Of a stretch of 49,517 bases of DNA, positions 11,487 through 18,767 are shown in pieces; the first letter of the stretch is position 1, and every line of letters starts with the position of its first letter. The DNA lies in the NCBI RefSeq assembly GCF_007988825.1, contig NZ_BJUW01000019.1, forward strand, positions 1 through 49,517, read 5' to 3'. Below the pieces are notes generated by a model that did not search any database, was not told the origin of the DNA, and was given only the letters and a program-made list of their open reading frames with translations. The DNA is from Microbacterium aerolatum (lineage in GTDB: Bacteria > Actinomycetota > Actinomycetes > Actinomycetales > Microbacteriaceae). The translations under genes and the position numbers were made by a program.

Positions 11487-12938
11487 TCAGTGCGCCAGGA
11501 CCGGCGTCTCCGGCTCCGTCGAGCCCTGCGGCAGCAGGTCTTCCTTGCGTCCGCGCACCATCGTGATCGCGATCACGGAGGCGATCAGCATCCCGATCGC
11601 GGCGGCGATGAAGGTGGCGCTGTATCCGTTCGCCAGCACGTCGAGCGAGACGCTGCCCTGGGCGTGCGCCCCGACGACCGCCGCGTACACGGCGGTGAAC
11701 ACGGACAGGCCGATCGAGCCGCCGATCTGCATCGCCGAGTTCGTCACGGCCGAGGCGACACCGGCGTCGTGCGGCTTAACGCCGGTGAGCGCCACGTTCT
11801 GCAGCGGGATGAAGACGAAAGCCATGCCGAAGCCCATCACCAGCAGCGCGGGGGCGACCTGTACGAAGTAGTTGCCGCCCGGCGTGATGAGCGACATGTA
11901 GAACAGGCCCGCTGCGACGACGAGGGGGCCGCCGATCAGCATCGGACGCGGGCCGATCGAGCCGAGCAGCTTGGTCGCCAGCGGAGCGAGCAGCATGGTG
12001 CCCAGCGGCAGCGGAAGGCTCGCGATGCCCGATTCCAGAGCGCCCTGGCCGAGCACGATCTGCAGGTGGAAGGTGAGGTAGAGCGTGGCGCCGATCATGA
12101 CGCTGCCAGCGACGGCCTGGATGAGGAACGCCCCGGCGCGGACCCGGTGGGTGACCACGCGCAGCGGCAGCAGGGGGTTCTCGACCTTCGTCTCGACCCA
12201 CACGAAGACGGCCAGCAGGATGACGCCGAGGGCGAGGAACCCGACGGTGAGCGGGTTGCCCCAGCCGGTCTCGGCGAGGCTGAAGCCGTAGACGAGCGAG
12301 CCGAGTCCGAGGGTCACGAGCAGTGCGCCCCACATGTCGTAGCGGTTGTCGCCGCCCGCCTTGCTCTCGGTGAGGAACAGCGCGCCGCCGATCAGGCCGA
12401 TCGCCACGAAGAAGAGGTTGACCAGCAGGCACCAGCGCCAGTCGAAGAACTCGGTCAGGAAGCCGCCGAGCACGAGGCCGACGGCGGCGCCCGCACCCGC
12501 GACCGTGCCGAACACGGCGAAGGCGGTGTTGCGCTCCTTGCCGGAGGGGAACAGCGTCGTCAGCAGCGCGAGCGCGGCAGGCGCCAGCATGGCGGCGAAG
12601 ATGCCCTGCAGGCCGCGGCCCAGGATGAGCTCCCAGCCGGCGGTGGCGATGCCGGCATAGAGCGAGGCGAGGCCGAAGCCGATCATGCCGACCATGAAGG
12701 TGCGCTTGCGGCCCCAGTAGTCGGCGATGCGTCCGCCGAGCAGCAGCAGGGCGCCGAAGGCGAGAGCGTAGGCGGTGACGACCCACTGGCGCAGGTGGTC
12801 GTCCATCTCGAGGGCGACCTGCGCTTGCGGCAGGGCGATGTTGACGATGGTGCCGTCGAGGACGACGACGAGCTGCGTCAGCGAGATGACGAACAGCGCC
12901 CACCACTTGGCTTTGGGATGAGAACGCAGGGATGACAT
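11487..12938 (-). CDS. MFS drug exporter, EmrB/QacA (DHA2, 14-TM) type
   Basis: A 483-residue proton-coupled exporter in the cytoplasmic membrane. The first helix carries FVISLTQLVVVLDGTIVNIALP, with the acidic residue and TIVNIALP typical of the DHA2 family. The loop motif GGRIADYWGRKRTFMVG follows, and about 14 hydrophobic helices are seen in all. The substrate is unknown, probably a drug or toxic metabolite. The ATG at 12938 is preceded at 8 bases by GGAGG, and that Shine-Dalgarno sequence is buried in the right arm of a terminator-like hairpin with a six-T run. Expression is therefore likely controlled in the leader (see 12944-13049). No adjacent TetR or MarR gene is seen. Confidence 0.92.
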   Translation of the reverse strand: MSSLRSHPKAKWWALFVISLTQLVVVLDGTIVNIALPQAQVALEMDDHLRQWVVTAYALAFGALLLLGGRIADYWGRKRTFMVGMIGFGLASLYAGIATAGWELILGRGLQGIFAAMLAPAALALLTTLFPSGKERNTAFAVFGTVAGAGAAVGLVLGGFLTEFFDWRWCLLVNLFFVAIGLIGGALFLTESKAGGDNRYDMWGALLVTLGLGSLVYGFSLAETGWGNPLTVGFLALGVILLAVFVWVETKVENPLLPLRVVTHRVRAGAFLIQAVAGSVMIGATLYLTFHLQIVLGQGALESGIASLPLPLGTMLLAPLATKLLGSIGPRPMLIGGPLVVAAGLFYMSLITPGGNYFVQVAPALLVMGFGMAFVFIPLQNVALTGVKPHDAGVASAVTNSAMQIGGSIGLSVFTAVYAAVVGAHAQGSVSLDVLANGYSATFIAAAIGMLIASVIAITMVRGRKEDLLPQGSTEPETPVLAH

Positions 12939-12943
12939 GGAAA

Positions 12944-12978
12944 AAACCTCCGGTGTCTGGTGAGGATGCCGGAGGTTT
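12944..12978 (-). terminator. Terminator-like hairpin that also hides the exporter ribosome binding site
   Basis: On the minus strand a perfect 10-bp stem (AAACCTCCGG paired with CCGGAGGTTT, 15-base loop) is followed by a run of six T, and the exporter ATG comes 3 bases later. The right arm contains GGAGG, the only ribosome binding site for the exporter. The same hairpin can thus end transcription and block translation. It cannot be a simple end-of-gene terminator, because it ends right before a start codon. Confidence 0.8.
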
Positions 12979-12996
12979 CAAGCCTCGGATCAGGCT

Positions 12997-13027
12997 CCGT
13001 TCAGAGGCTGACCGCCTCAGCGAACGG
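12997..13027 (-). promoter_or_regulatory. Upstream leader hairpin of the exporter mRNA
   Basis: On the minus strand CCGTTC, GCT, GAGGC, a five-base loop GGTCA, GCCTC, T and GAACGG form a strong two-part stem. Its 3' arm overlaps CGGAG, which can instead pair with CTCCG in the left arm of the terminator at 12944-12978. Forming this hairpin therefore favours the terminator, and opening it favours an antiterminator. That is the logic of a ribosome-controlled attenuator. The pairing was read by eye only. Confidence 0.55.
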
Positions 13028-13045
13028 TGCTGAGCAGAGTTCCAT
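13001..13045 (-). CDS. Possible 14-codon leader peptide of the exporter
   Basis: ATG to TGA encodes MELCSAPFAEAVSL and runs exactly across the upstream leader hairpin, so a ribosome stalled on it would melt that stem. A difficulty is that the ATG overlaps a good -10 hexamer (TACAAT, 13044-13049). If that -10 is used, transcription would start near 13037, after the ATG, and the peptide would not be made. It is real only if transcription starts further upstream. Low confidence is given for this reason. Confidence 0.25.
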   Translation of the reverse strand: MELCSAPFAEAVSL

Positions 13046-13067
13046 TGTATCGGATCGATATCGGATG
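13044..13067 (-). promoter_or_regulatory. Putative exporter promoter with repeated ATCCGATA elements
   Basis: The minus strand carries TACAAT (13044-13049), close to the -10 consensus. Just upstream are two copies of ATCCGATA separated by three bases, the second running into the -10. No convincing -35 is seen, which fits a promoter that needs an activator. The repeats could be an operator for an unlinked regulator. Confidence 0.4.
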
Positions 13068-13082
13068 CCGTCGCCCGCAGCG

Positions 13083-13391
13083 TCAGCGACGGCGCAGCAG
13101 CCCCGCGTGTTCCGGGTTCTGCTCGAACCACTCCGCGACGTACCAGCACACCGGGTCGACCTTGCGGTCGCCGCGGCTCTCGATGTCCGCGACCGCGCCC
13201 TTGACCACGCACGCAGCGTAACCGTGGCCGCGGAAAGTCGGGATCGTGAAGGCCCTCGTGAGGGCGATCGTCTTGCCGTCGTCGCGGTAGTCCAGCGCGC
13301 TGACGAGGACTCCGTCGCGCGTGAGGGTATAGCGCGAAGCATCCTTCTCGTCAGTGACCAGGAACCCGTCGACCATCGTGGAATCCGTCAT
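13083..13391 (-). CDS. Small GNAT-like N-acetyltransferase (Acetyltransf_CG type)
   Basis: A 102-residue protein of the short GNAT subfamily. The fold core is visible as SRYTLTRDGVLVSALDYRDDG, then IALTRAFTIPTFRGHGYAACVVKGAV (acetyl-CoA loop RGHGYA), and the C-terminal VCWYVAEWFEQNPEHAGLL common to this family. The acceptor is unknown. The ATG at 13391 is chosen over a longer reading frame because TACCGT lies 7 bases upstream and GGAGGA occupies the spacer. Divergent from the leader peptide and regulator at 13469. Confidence 0.85.
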   Translation of the reverse strand: MTDSTMVDGFLVTDEKDASRYTLTRDGVLVSALDYRDDGKTIALTRAFTIPTFRGHGYAACVVKGAVADIESRGDRKVDPVCWYVAEWFEQNPEHAGLLRRR

Positions 13392-13431
13392 GTCCTCCAC
13401 GGTAGGCCACGTCGTCACATCGGGACTCGTT

Positions 13432-13461
13432 TTGACACGAGGCGACATCATCAGACATAAT
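13432..13461 (+). promoter_or_regulatory. Consensus sigma-70-type promoter of the Cys-rich leader ORF
   Basis: TTGACA (13432-13437), an 18-base spacer and CATAAT (13456-13461). This is the closest match to a full -35/-10 consensus that I found in the window. The next ATG starts 7 bases after the -10, so the transcript should begin at or one base before that ATG. The strength of the promoter suggests that control is exerted downstream, in the leader. Confidence 0.8.
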
Positions 13462-13468
13462 CGCCCCC

Positions 13469-13570
13469 ATGACCACCAACGCGCGCCCTTTGTCCGCCCA
13501 GGAGGCGAACAGGACTGCCGGGATGATGATGCCCGGCTGCGTTGGCATGTGTTGCCGAATGTGTCGCTGA
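13469..13570 (+). CDS. Cys/Met-rich leaderless small ORF (33 aa), putative leader peptide
   Basis: An intact ATG-to-TGA frame of 33 codons. Its last 13 residues are MPGCVGMCCRMCR, with Cys at 24, 28, 29 and 32 and six Met in the last 15 residues. It sits 7 bases behind the -10 of a consensus promoter, so it is probably translated without a leader. GCCGGG and CCCGGC flank the three Met codons (13517-13537) and could pair in RNA just before the Cys codons. The stop overlaps a GCTGA-TCAA-TCAGC hairpin (13566-13579). Mycobacteria have leaderless Cys-rich small ORFs that attenuate downstream genes, and copper-responsive Cys-rich upstream ORFs are known elsewhere. Which applies here, if either, is not shown by the sequence. 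Confidence 0.6.
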   Translation: MTTNARPLSAQEANRTAGMMMPGCVGMCCRMCR

Positions 13571-13719
13571 TCAATCAGCCACCCTGCCCAGCTCAGTCCT
13601 TCGCCATCTGCGAGGCGTGAGCCCCCGAGCACCTACCCGTGTGCTCGTTCTCGGCCCCCGGGTCATTCACGCAACACATCAGAGCCGTATCGGCTCACCC
13701 TTCCAAGGACTTCATCATC
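13571..13719 (+). promoter_or_regulatory. Structured leader between the Cys-rich ORF and the winged-helix gene
   Basis: 149 bases without a gene but with several hairpins: CGAGCAC/GTGCTCG (13626-13632 with 13641-13647), GAGCCG-TAT-CGGCTC (13682-13696), and a longer imperfect stem near 13589-13622. CAGCC at 13576-13580 can also pair back with GGCTG in the Cys-codon region (13535-13539), giving alternative folds. No U-run follows any stem, so Rho-dependent or translational control is as likely as an intrinsic attenuator. AAGGA at about 13704 serves as the ribosome binding site of the next gene. Confidence 0.5.
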
Positions 13720-14442
13720 ATGTCGAACATCGCACTCCTCGAGCGTCCCACTGCCCGCGCCCCGCACCTTCGCCCCGTTCCGCGGCTCGCCGAAACCGTC
13801 GCTCCGGCCGCACCTGCCGTGCCGGCCGATCTGCCCGCCACCCGCTCTCCTCGCGGCTTCGCCCTCTACGTCGGACTCGACGAGATCAAGGCCGCTGAGG
13901 CCGGTGTCAGCCTTCCGCTGCTCGTCGACGCCCTGCGCCGCACCCTGGCCGAGCTCGCTCCCGGCGCCGAGACGCACGCCACCGTCGCGCTCGCTCCTCA
14001 TGGTTCCGGCGGACGCGACCTCGACGTCGTGCGCCTCGCCCTGCAGGAGCCAGGTGCGGTCGCCCGCGCCAAGGCCGCGACCGAAACCGAGGAGAAGGAC
14101 GAGGATTACGGCGTCACGGTCGACATCTCGCGCAAGCGCGTGCTGATCGACGGCGAGTCCGCCGCGTTCACCTACAAGGAGTTCGAGCTGCTGCAGTACC
14201 TCGTGCTGCGCGAGGGTCGCACGATCGAGCGCTCCGAACTCGTCGACGCCCTGTGGCAGTCGCCCGACGACGAGACCCCGGGCGAGCGCACGATCGACGT
14301 GCACGTCCGTCGCCTCCGCGCCAAGCTCGGCCGCTACGAGGACATCGTGCGCACCGTGCGCGGTGTCGGCTACCGGTTCGACCGCCACGCCGACGTCGTC
14401 ATCCGCTACGGACACGGCACGCCTTCGCCCGACCGCTTCTGA
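13720..14442 (+). CDS. Orphan winged-helix (OmpR/PhoB-type) transcriptional regulator
   Basis: A 240-residue DNA-binding protein without a receiver domain and without a neighbouring histidine kinase. Residues 1-45 are Pro/Ala-rich and probably disordered. Residues 46-92 (starting RGFALYVGLDEIKAAEAGVS) form a small alpha/beta domain I cannot name. Residues 110-130 are a charged linker. Residues 131-221 are a Trans_reg_C winged helix with recognition helix RTIDVHVRRLRAKLG and wing RTVRGVGYRF. The ATG at 13720 has an AAGGA site, unlike most genes nearby, because it is read from the leader transcript that starts at the Cys-rich ORF. Targets and signal are unknown. Confidence 0.85.
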   Translation: MSNIALLERPTARAPHLRPVPRLAETVAPAAPAVPADLPATRSPRGFALYVGLDEIKAAEAGVSLPLLVDALRRTLAELAPGAETHATVALAPHGSGGRDLDVVRLALQEPGAVARAKAATETEEKDEDYGVTVDISRKRVLIDGESAAFTYKEFELLQYLVLREGRTIERSELVDALWQSPDDETPGERTIDVHVRRLRAKLGRYEDIVRTVRGVGYRFDRHADVVIRYGHGTPSPDRF

Positions 14443-14476
14443 GTCGGATGCGGTTGCCTCTGCCGTCGGCAGGGGT

Positions 14477-14517
14477 CGCAAATGGTCGCCTGGAGCGCGG
14501 CGAAGCGACCATATGCG
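14477..14517. terminator. Strong inverted repeat between the winged-helix gene and the glycosylase
   Basis: CGCAAATGGTCGC and GCGACCATATGCG pair over 13 positions with one mismatch, around a 15-base loop, 34 bases after the regulator stop. There is no T-run, but a stem this stable between two genes on the same strand suits a terminator or a REP-like element. The next gene has its own -10, consistent with separate transcription. Confidence 0.5.
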
Positions 14518-14605
14518 CCACCTCCCGAGGTCGGCACGCCGCGCCCCGTCACGCAGGCACGGGATGCCGCACGCCACTGTCAGCGCCCCGACGTAGGGTG
14601 TTCGC

Positions 14606-15586
14606 ATGACCTTGACAGCGGATGCCGCGACCACAGCGCACACGCCGTCACCACGCACCGAACCGCTGCACGCGGTCTACCGCCCCGCGCATCCGCTGAA
14701 CCTTTTCCGCACGGTCGGCATGCTCATCCGTGGGCCGAAGGATCCGACGATGCTCGTCGACGGAACCACGCTGTGGCGCGCGGCCCGCACCCCCGAAGGC
14801 ATCGCAACGCTCGCGCTCAGGCAGAGCAGCGAAGGCGTGCACGCCACGGCCTGGGGACCTGGTGCCGACTGGGCGCTCACGCAGCTGCCTCGCCTGTGCG
14901 GCGCGGATGATGACCCCACCGGATTCGACGCGTCGTCGCTGACCGCTGCGGGGCATCCGCTGCTCGCCGACGTCGCCCGCCGCACGTCCGGCACGCGCCT
15001 GACCCGCACCGACCTAGTCTTCGACGCGCTCGCGAGCGCCACGATCGAGCAGAAGGTCACCTCCTACCAGGCGTTCGGTGCCTGGCGCGTCCTCATCACC
15101 CGGTTCGGCGAACGCGCCCCCGGCCCCACCCCGCGGCCCATGTTCGCACCACCGACGATCGACGGCTGGCACCGCATCCCGTCGTGGGCCTGGCATCGCG
15201 CCGGCGTCGAGCCGCCGCAGTCGCGTGCGATCGTCCGCGCCGCCGAACGCGGCCAGCGGATCGCCGACGCGGTCCTCGCCGCAGAGACCGGTGACGACCG
15301 GGAACGCGTGCTCACCAGCCTGCCCGGGATCGGCGCGTGGACGTCGGCGGAGACCCGCATCCGCGCGCTCGGCGACCCGGATGCCGTCAGCGTCGGCGAC
15401 TACCACCTCGCCCATCAGGTCGGGTTCGCGCTGACCGGCTCGCGCGTCGACGACGACGGGATGCTGGAGCTCCTGGCCCCGTGGCGAGGTCACCGCCAGC
15501 GCGTCATCCGCCTCATCCTCGCCAGCGGAATCGCCGAGCCCCGCCGCGGTCCGCGCCTCGCTCCCGAAGACCACCGCCGCCGCTGA
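14606..15586 (+). CDS. DNA-3-methyladenine glycosylase, AlkA-like HhH-GPD family
   Basis: A 326-residue base-excision repair enzyme that removes alkylated purines. The HhH-GPD core is visible from about residue 140 (ASATIEQKVTSYQAF) to LTSLPGIGAWTSAETRIRAL, the hairpin. SVGDYHLAHQVG follows and contains the catalytic Asp. The N-terminal third matches AlkA-type enzymes only loosely and may be the beta domain. The ATG at 14606 follows TAGGGT by 6 bases, a leaderless layout. The precise lesion range is inferred. Confidence 0.85.
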   Translation: MTLTADAATTAHTPSPRTEPLHAVYRPAHPLNLFRTVGMLIRGPKDPTMLVDGTTLWRAARTPEGIATLALRQSSEGVHATAWGPGADWALTQLPRLCGADDDPTGFDASSLTAAGHPLLADVARRTSGTRLTRTDLVFDALASATIEQKVTSYQAFGAWRVLITRFGERAPGPTPRPMFAPPTIDGWHRIPSWAWHRAGVEPPQSRAIVRAAERGQRIADAVLAAETGDDRERVLTSLPGIGAWTSAETRIRALGDPDAVSVGDYHLAHQVGFALTGSRVDDDGMLELLAPWRGHRQRVIRLILASGIAEPRRGPRLAPEDHRRR

Positions 15587-15620
15587 GCACCGGGCAGAGC
15601 CGGGCATCTAGGCTGGGGCC

Positions 15621-15830
15621 ATGGCGGCATCCAAGAAGCAGCGCTGGACCTGGCTCGGCGGCACCGTGGTGCTCTTCATCCTCGGCGTCGTGATCGGACT
15701 GATCCTGCAGAACGTCTGGCTCGGGCTCCTGCTCGCGCTGATCGTCTCGGTCGTCTGGCTGATCGCGACCGAGTCGCGCAAGGGCGGCAACGCAGGCGTC
15801 AACGACGAGTCGCACGGCATCGAGCTGTAG
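15621..15830 (+). CDS. Small two-helix membrane protein
   Basis: A 69-residue protein with two hydrophobic segments: TVVLFILGVVIGLIL at about 15-29 and WLGLLLALIVSVVWLIA at about 33-49. A basic N-terminus (KKQR) and a polar tail follow. I recognise no family. The ATG at 15621 follows TAGGCT by exactly 6 bases, which supports it as a real gene. It ends about 100 bases before the convergent siderophore ATPase gene, a stretch in which I see nothing. Confidence 0.75.
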   Translation: MAASKKQRWTWLGGTVVLFILGVVIGLILQNVWLGLLLALIVSVVWLIATESRKGGNAGVNDESHGIEL

Positions 15831-15933
15831 CTCCGCGCCGCCGGCCTGCACTTCAGGTCGCACAGATCGCCGGTATGGCGCGCTCAGAACGGCAGAAATC
15901 GCGACCCGAACACCCGGGCCCCGGCGCGCGAGC

Positions 15934-16689
15934 TCAGTAGTACACGGCCAGCCGCCCGCGCGGACCGTCGACCACCTGCACCGGAGTCTCGAAGACGTCG
16001 CTGAGCACGGCATCCGTCATGATCTCGTCCGGCGTGCCGAACTGCACGACGCGGCCGTCCTTCACTGCGCAGATGTGATCGGCGTAGTGGCCGGCGAAAT
16101 TGATGTCGTGCAGCACGATCACGATCGTCCGTCCGAGCTCGGCGGCGGCGCGGCGCAGGTGCTGCATCATCTGCACCGAGTGACGCATGTCGAGGTTGTT
16201 GAGCGGCTCGTCCAGCAGCACGTAGTCGGTGTCCTGCGCCAGCACCATGGCGACGTACGCGCGCTGGCGCTGCCCGCCGGAGAGCTCGTCGAGGTAGCGC
16301 CCCTCGAGCTCCGACAGCCCGAGGAAGTCGATCGCCTCGCTGATGACCCGCTCGTCCTCGACGTTCAGGCGTCCCTTCGAGTGCGGGAAGCGCCCGAACC
16401 CGACCAGCTGGCGCACGGTGAGGCGCGTGATGAAGTGGTTCTCCTGCCGCAGCACCGAGACGATCTTGGCGAGGTCCTTGGAGGGGGTGCGGACGACGTC
16501 GTACCCGCCGATCTCGATGGTGCCGGCATCCAGTCCGAGGAGCCGGCCGATCATGGTGAGCAGCGTCGACTTGCCGGCGCCGTTGGGCCCGACCAGCGCG
16601 GTCACTCCCCCGGCCGGGATCTGCAGGTCCACGGGTCCGATCGCGACCGTGTCGCTGTAGTCCTTGCGCACATCGGTGAGGTGGATCAC
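15934..16689 (-). CDS. Siderophore ABC transporter, ATP-binding protein
   Basis: A 251-residue FepC/YclP-type ATPase. Walker A is VGPNGAGKSTLLTMIG, the signature is ELSGGQRQRAYVAMVLAQ, and Walker B is YVLLDEPLNNLD, followed by the switch His in VLHDINFA. It energises the two permeases encoded just upstream, whose last gene it overlaps by 4 bases. It is the last gene of the four-gene iron uptake operon read leftward from 19763. Confidence 0.93.
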   Translation of the reverse strand: MIHLTDVRKDYSDTVAIGPVDLQIPAGGVTALVGPNGAGKSTLLTMIGRLLGLDAGTIEIGGYDVVRTPSKDLAKIVSVLRQENHFITRLTVRQLVGFGRFPHSKGRLNVEDERVISEAIDFLGLSELEGRYLDELSGGQRQRAYVAMVLAQDTDYVLLDEPLNNLDMRHSVQMMQHLRRAAAELGRTIVIVLHDINFAGHYADHICAVKDGRVVQFGTPDEIMTDAVLSDVFETPVQVVDGPRGRLAVYY

Positions 16690-17726
16690 AGCCGGCCCTT
16701 TCTGAGGATGACGATGAGGAAGAGCGTGCCGCCCACGAGCTCGATGATGATCGAGACGACACCCTGCGCGTAGAACAGGTTCTTCATGACGAAGTAGGCG
16801 CCGGCGAGGACGACGAAGCCGGTCAGCACCGCGATCGGAAAGATGTACCGGTGGTCGTATGTGTCGGCGAACTGATAGGCGAGCGTCGCCACCAGGAACC
16901 CGAGGAACGTCATCGGCCCGACCAGCGCGGTCGACACCGCCATCAGGACCGACACGAGCAGGAGCACGCGGATGAGCTCACGGCGGTGGTTCACGCCGAG
17001 CCCCGAGGTGATGTCCTTGCCGAGTGAGAGAAGGTTCAGCCGGCGGGCGTTCGCCCACAGCAGGATGCCGGCGGCGAGAGCCAGTGGGATCGCGATCGGC
17101 AGTTGATCGGGGTCGGCGTTCGAGACGCTGCCGAACATCTGCGCGGTGAGCACGTCGAACTCGCTCGGTGTCAGCAGGCGCTGCATGAACGCGGAGACCG
17201 ACGCGAGGCCTCCGCCGATGATGATGCCGATGAGCAGCATGATCTGCAGGTTCGCGTAGCGCCCCGACAGCAGCCAGCCGTACAGCAGCACCGACAGACC
17301 GACCATGATCGCGATCTGCAGCACGAACTGGGCGTCGCCCTGCATCGCGACGATACCGGCGATGCCGAAGAAGTAGACCGATGCGGTCTGCACCGCCACG
17401 TAGAGCGCCTCGAACCCCATGATCGACGGGGTGATGATGCGGTTCTCGGTGACGGTCTGGAAACTCACGGTGGCGATGGCCTGACAGAACGCGACGACCG
17501 CCATCACGACGACGCTGATGCCGCGCATCTGCGCGATGCGCCAGAACCCGTCGGTGCCGACCGGCATCGGGTTGTCCCATGCGAGCAGACCGAACGCGAA
17601 GCCGACGGCGAGCACGATCAGGATGCCGAGGATGATGAAGTACTTCCGCCGCGCGGCACGCGTCGGAAGCGCACCTGCCCGGCGTTCGGCCGCGTGCGGC
17701 ACGGGCTGCGCGAGAGACCTAAGCAC
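16686..17726 (-). CDS. Siderophore ABC transporter permease (FecCD family)
   Basis: A 346-residue polytopic permease with about nine or ten hydrophobic segments. Family hallmarks are MRGISVVVMAVVAFCQAIATVSFQ near the start and the coupling region GKDITSGLGVNHRREL facing the ATPase. The ending resembles YclO-type subunits. The GTG start at 17726 overlaps the end of the preceding permease gene by 8 bases, and the gene overlaps the ATPase start by 4. The two permeases would form a heterodimeric channel. Confidence 0.92.
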   Translation of the reverse strand: MLRSLAQPVPHAAERRAGALPTRAARRKYFIILGILIVLAVGFAFGLLAWDNPMPVGTDGFWRIAQMRGISVVVMAVVAFCQAIATVSFQTVTENRIITPSIMGFEALYVAVQTASVYFFGIAGIVAMQGDAQFVLQIAIMVGLSVLLYGWLLSGRYANLQIMLLIGIIIGGGLASVSAFMQRLLTPSEFDVLTAQMFGSVSNADPDQLPIAIPLALAAGILLWANARRLNLLSLGKDITSGLGVNHRRELIRVLLLVSVLMAVSTALVGPMTFLGFLVATLAYQFADTYDHRYIFPIAVLTGFVVLAGAYFVMKNLFYAQGVVSIIIELVGGTLFLIVILRKGRL

Positions 17727-18705
17727 GACGACGCTGCCTGAGCAGAAGGAGGATGAAGACGACGGCGCCGACGACTCCGAGGATCAGCGACACGGGCACC
17801 TCGAAGGGCATGATGATGGTGCGGCCGACGATGTCGCAGACCGTGACGATCGCGATGCCGAGCAGGCACACCCACGGCAGGTTGCTGCGCAGGTCGTCGC
17901 CGCGGATCATCGAGACGATGTTGGGCACGATGAGGCCGAGGAACGGCAGGTTGCCGACGATCACGGTGACGACGCCGGTCGCGACGGCGATCAGCCCCGT
18001 GCCCAGCAGCACGACTCGGTTGTAGTTGAGGCCGACGTTGGTGGAGATCTCCTCGCCGAGCCCGGCGACCGTGAACCGGTCGGCGACGATGAAGATCACG
18101 ACGCCCACGATCGCGACGATCCACAGCGCCTCGTACTGTCCGCGCAGCACCGAGGTGAAGCTGCCCGCGAACCAGACGCCGAGGCTCTGCAGGGTGTCGG
18201 TCTGCAGGGCGAGGAAGGTGGAGATGGAGCCGACGACCGCGCCGAGCATGATGCCCACGATGGGGACGATGAGCGAGGAGCGCAGCGACACCCGCCGAAG
18301 GAACAGGAAGAAGACCATGGTGCCGATGAAGGCGGCGATGATCGCGCCGGTCATCTTGGGCACGATGCCCGCTGTGGGCGCGACGATCATGACGGCCAGC
18401 AGACCGAGCCCCGCCCATTCGGTGGTGCCGGTGGTGGTCGGCTCGACGAATCGGTTCTGCGTCAGCAGCTGCATGACGAGTCCCGACATCGCCATGGCGG
18501 CGCCGGCGAGCATGAGTGCGACCGTTCGCGGGATGCGCGTGATCGCGAACATCTGCGCGCCGTCGTCGGCGCCGAAGATGTCGTAGACGCCGACGAACAG
18601 CGAGGCGATCAGCAGGAGCACCGTGACGACGATCCCGATGATCAGCGCGGGGTCGAACAGTCGCCCCCGCGTGCGCGGCGGTGCTGTCGGGATCGTGCGT
18701 GTCAT
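17719..18705 (-). CDS. Siderophore ABC transporter permease (FecCD family)
   Basis: A 328-residue permease of the BtuC/FecD superfamily. It carries RIPRTVALMLAGAAMAMSGLVMQLL, the classic family motif near residue 60, and LGEEISTNVGLNYNR, the ATPase contact loop. LPFLGLIVPNIVSMIRGDDLR is the conserved late loop. It resembles YclN-type subunits. It lies 62 bases after the lipoprotein gene and overlaps the next permease. Confidence 0.93.
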   Translation of the reverse strand: MTRTIPTAPPRTRGRLFDPALIIGIVVTVLLLIASLFVGVYDIFGADDGAQMFAITRIPRTVALMLAGAAMAMSGLVMQLLTQNRFVEPTTTGTTEWAGLGLLAVMIVAPTAGIVPKMTGAIIAAFIGTMVFFLFLRRVSLRSSLIVPIVGIMLGAVVGSISTFLALQTDTLQSLGVWFAGSFTSVLRGQYEALWIVAIVGVVIFIVADRFTVAGLGEEISTNVGLNYNRVVLLGTGLIAVATGVVTVIVGNLPFLGLIVPNIVSMIRGDDLRSNLPWVCLLGIAIVTVCDIVGRTIIMPFEVPVSLILGVVGAVVFILLLLRQRRRA

Positions 18706-18767
18706 CTCAATTCATTCTTCCGCATGGATGGGGCCGGCCCGTCAGACCAGCCCCATCGCGACCGCTG

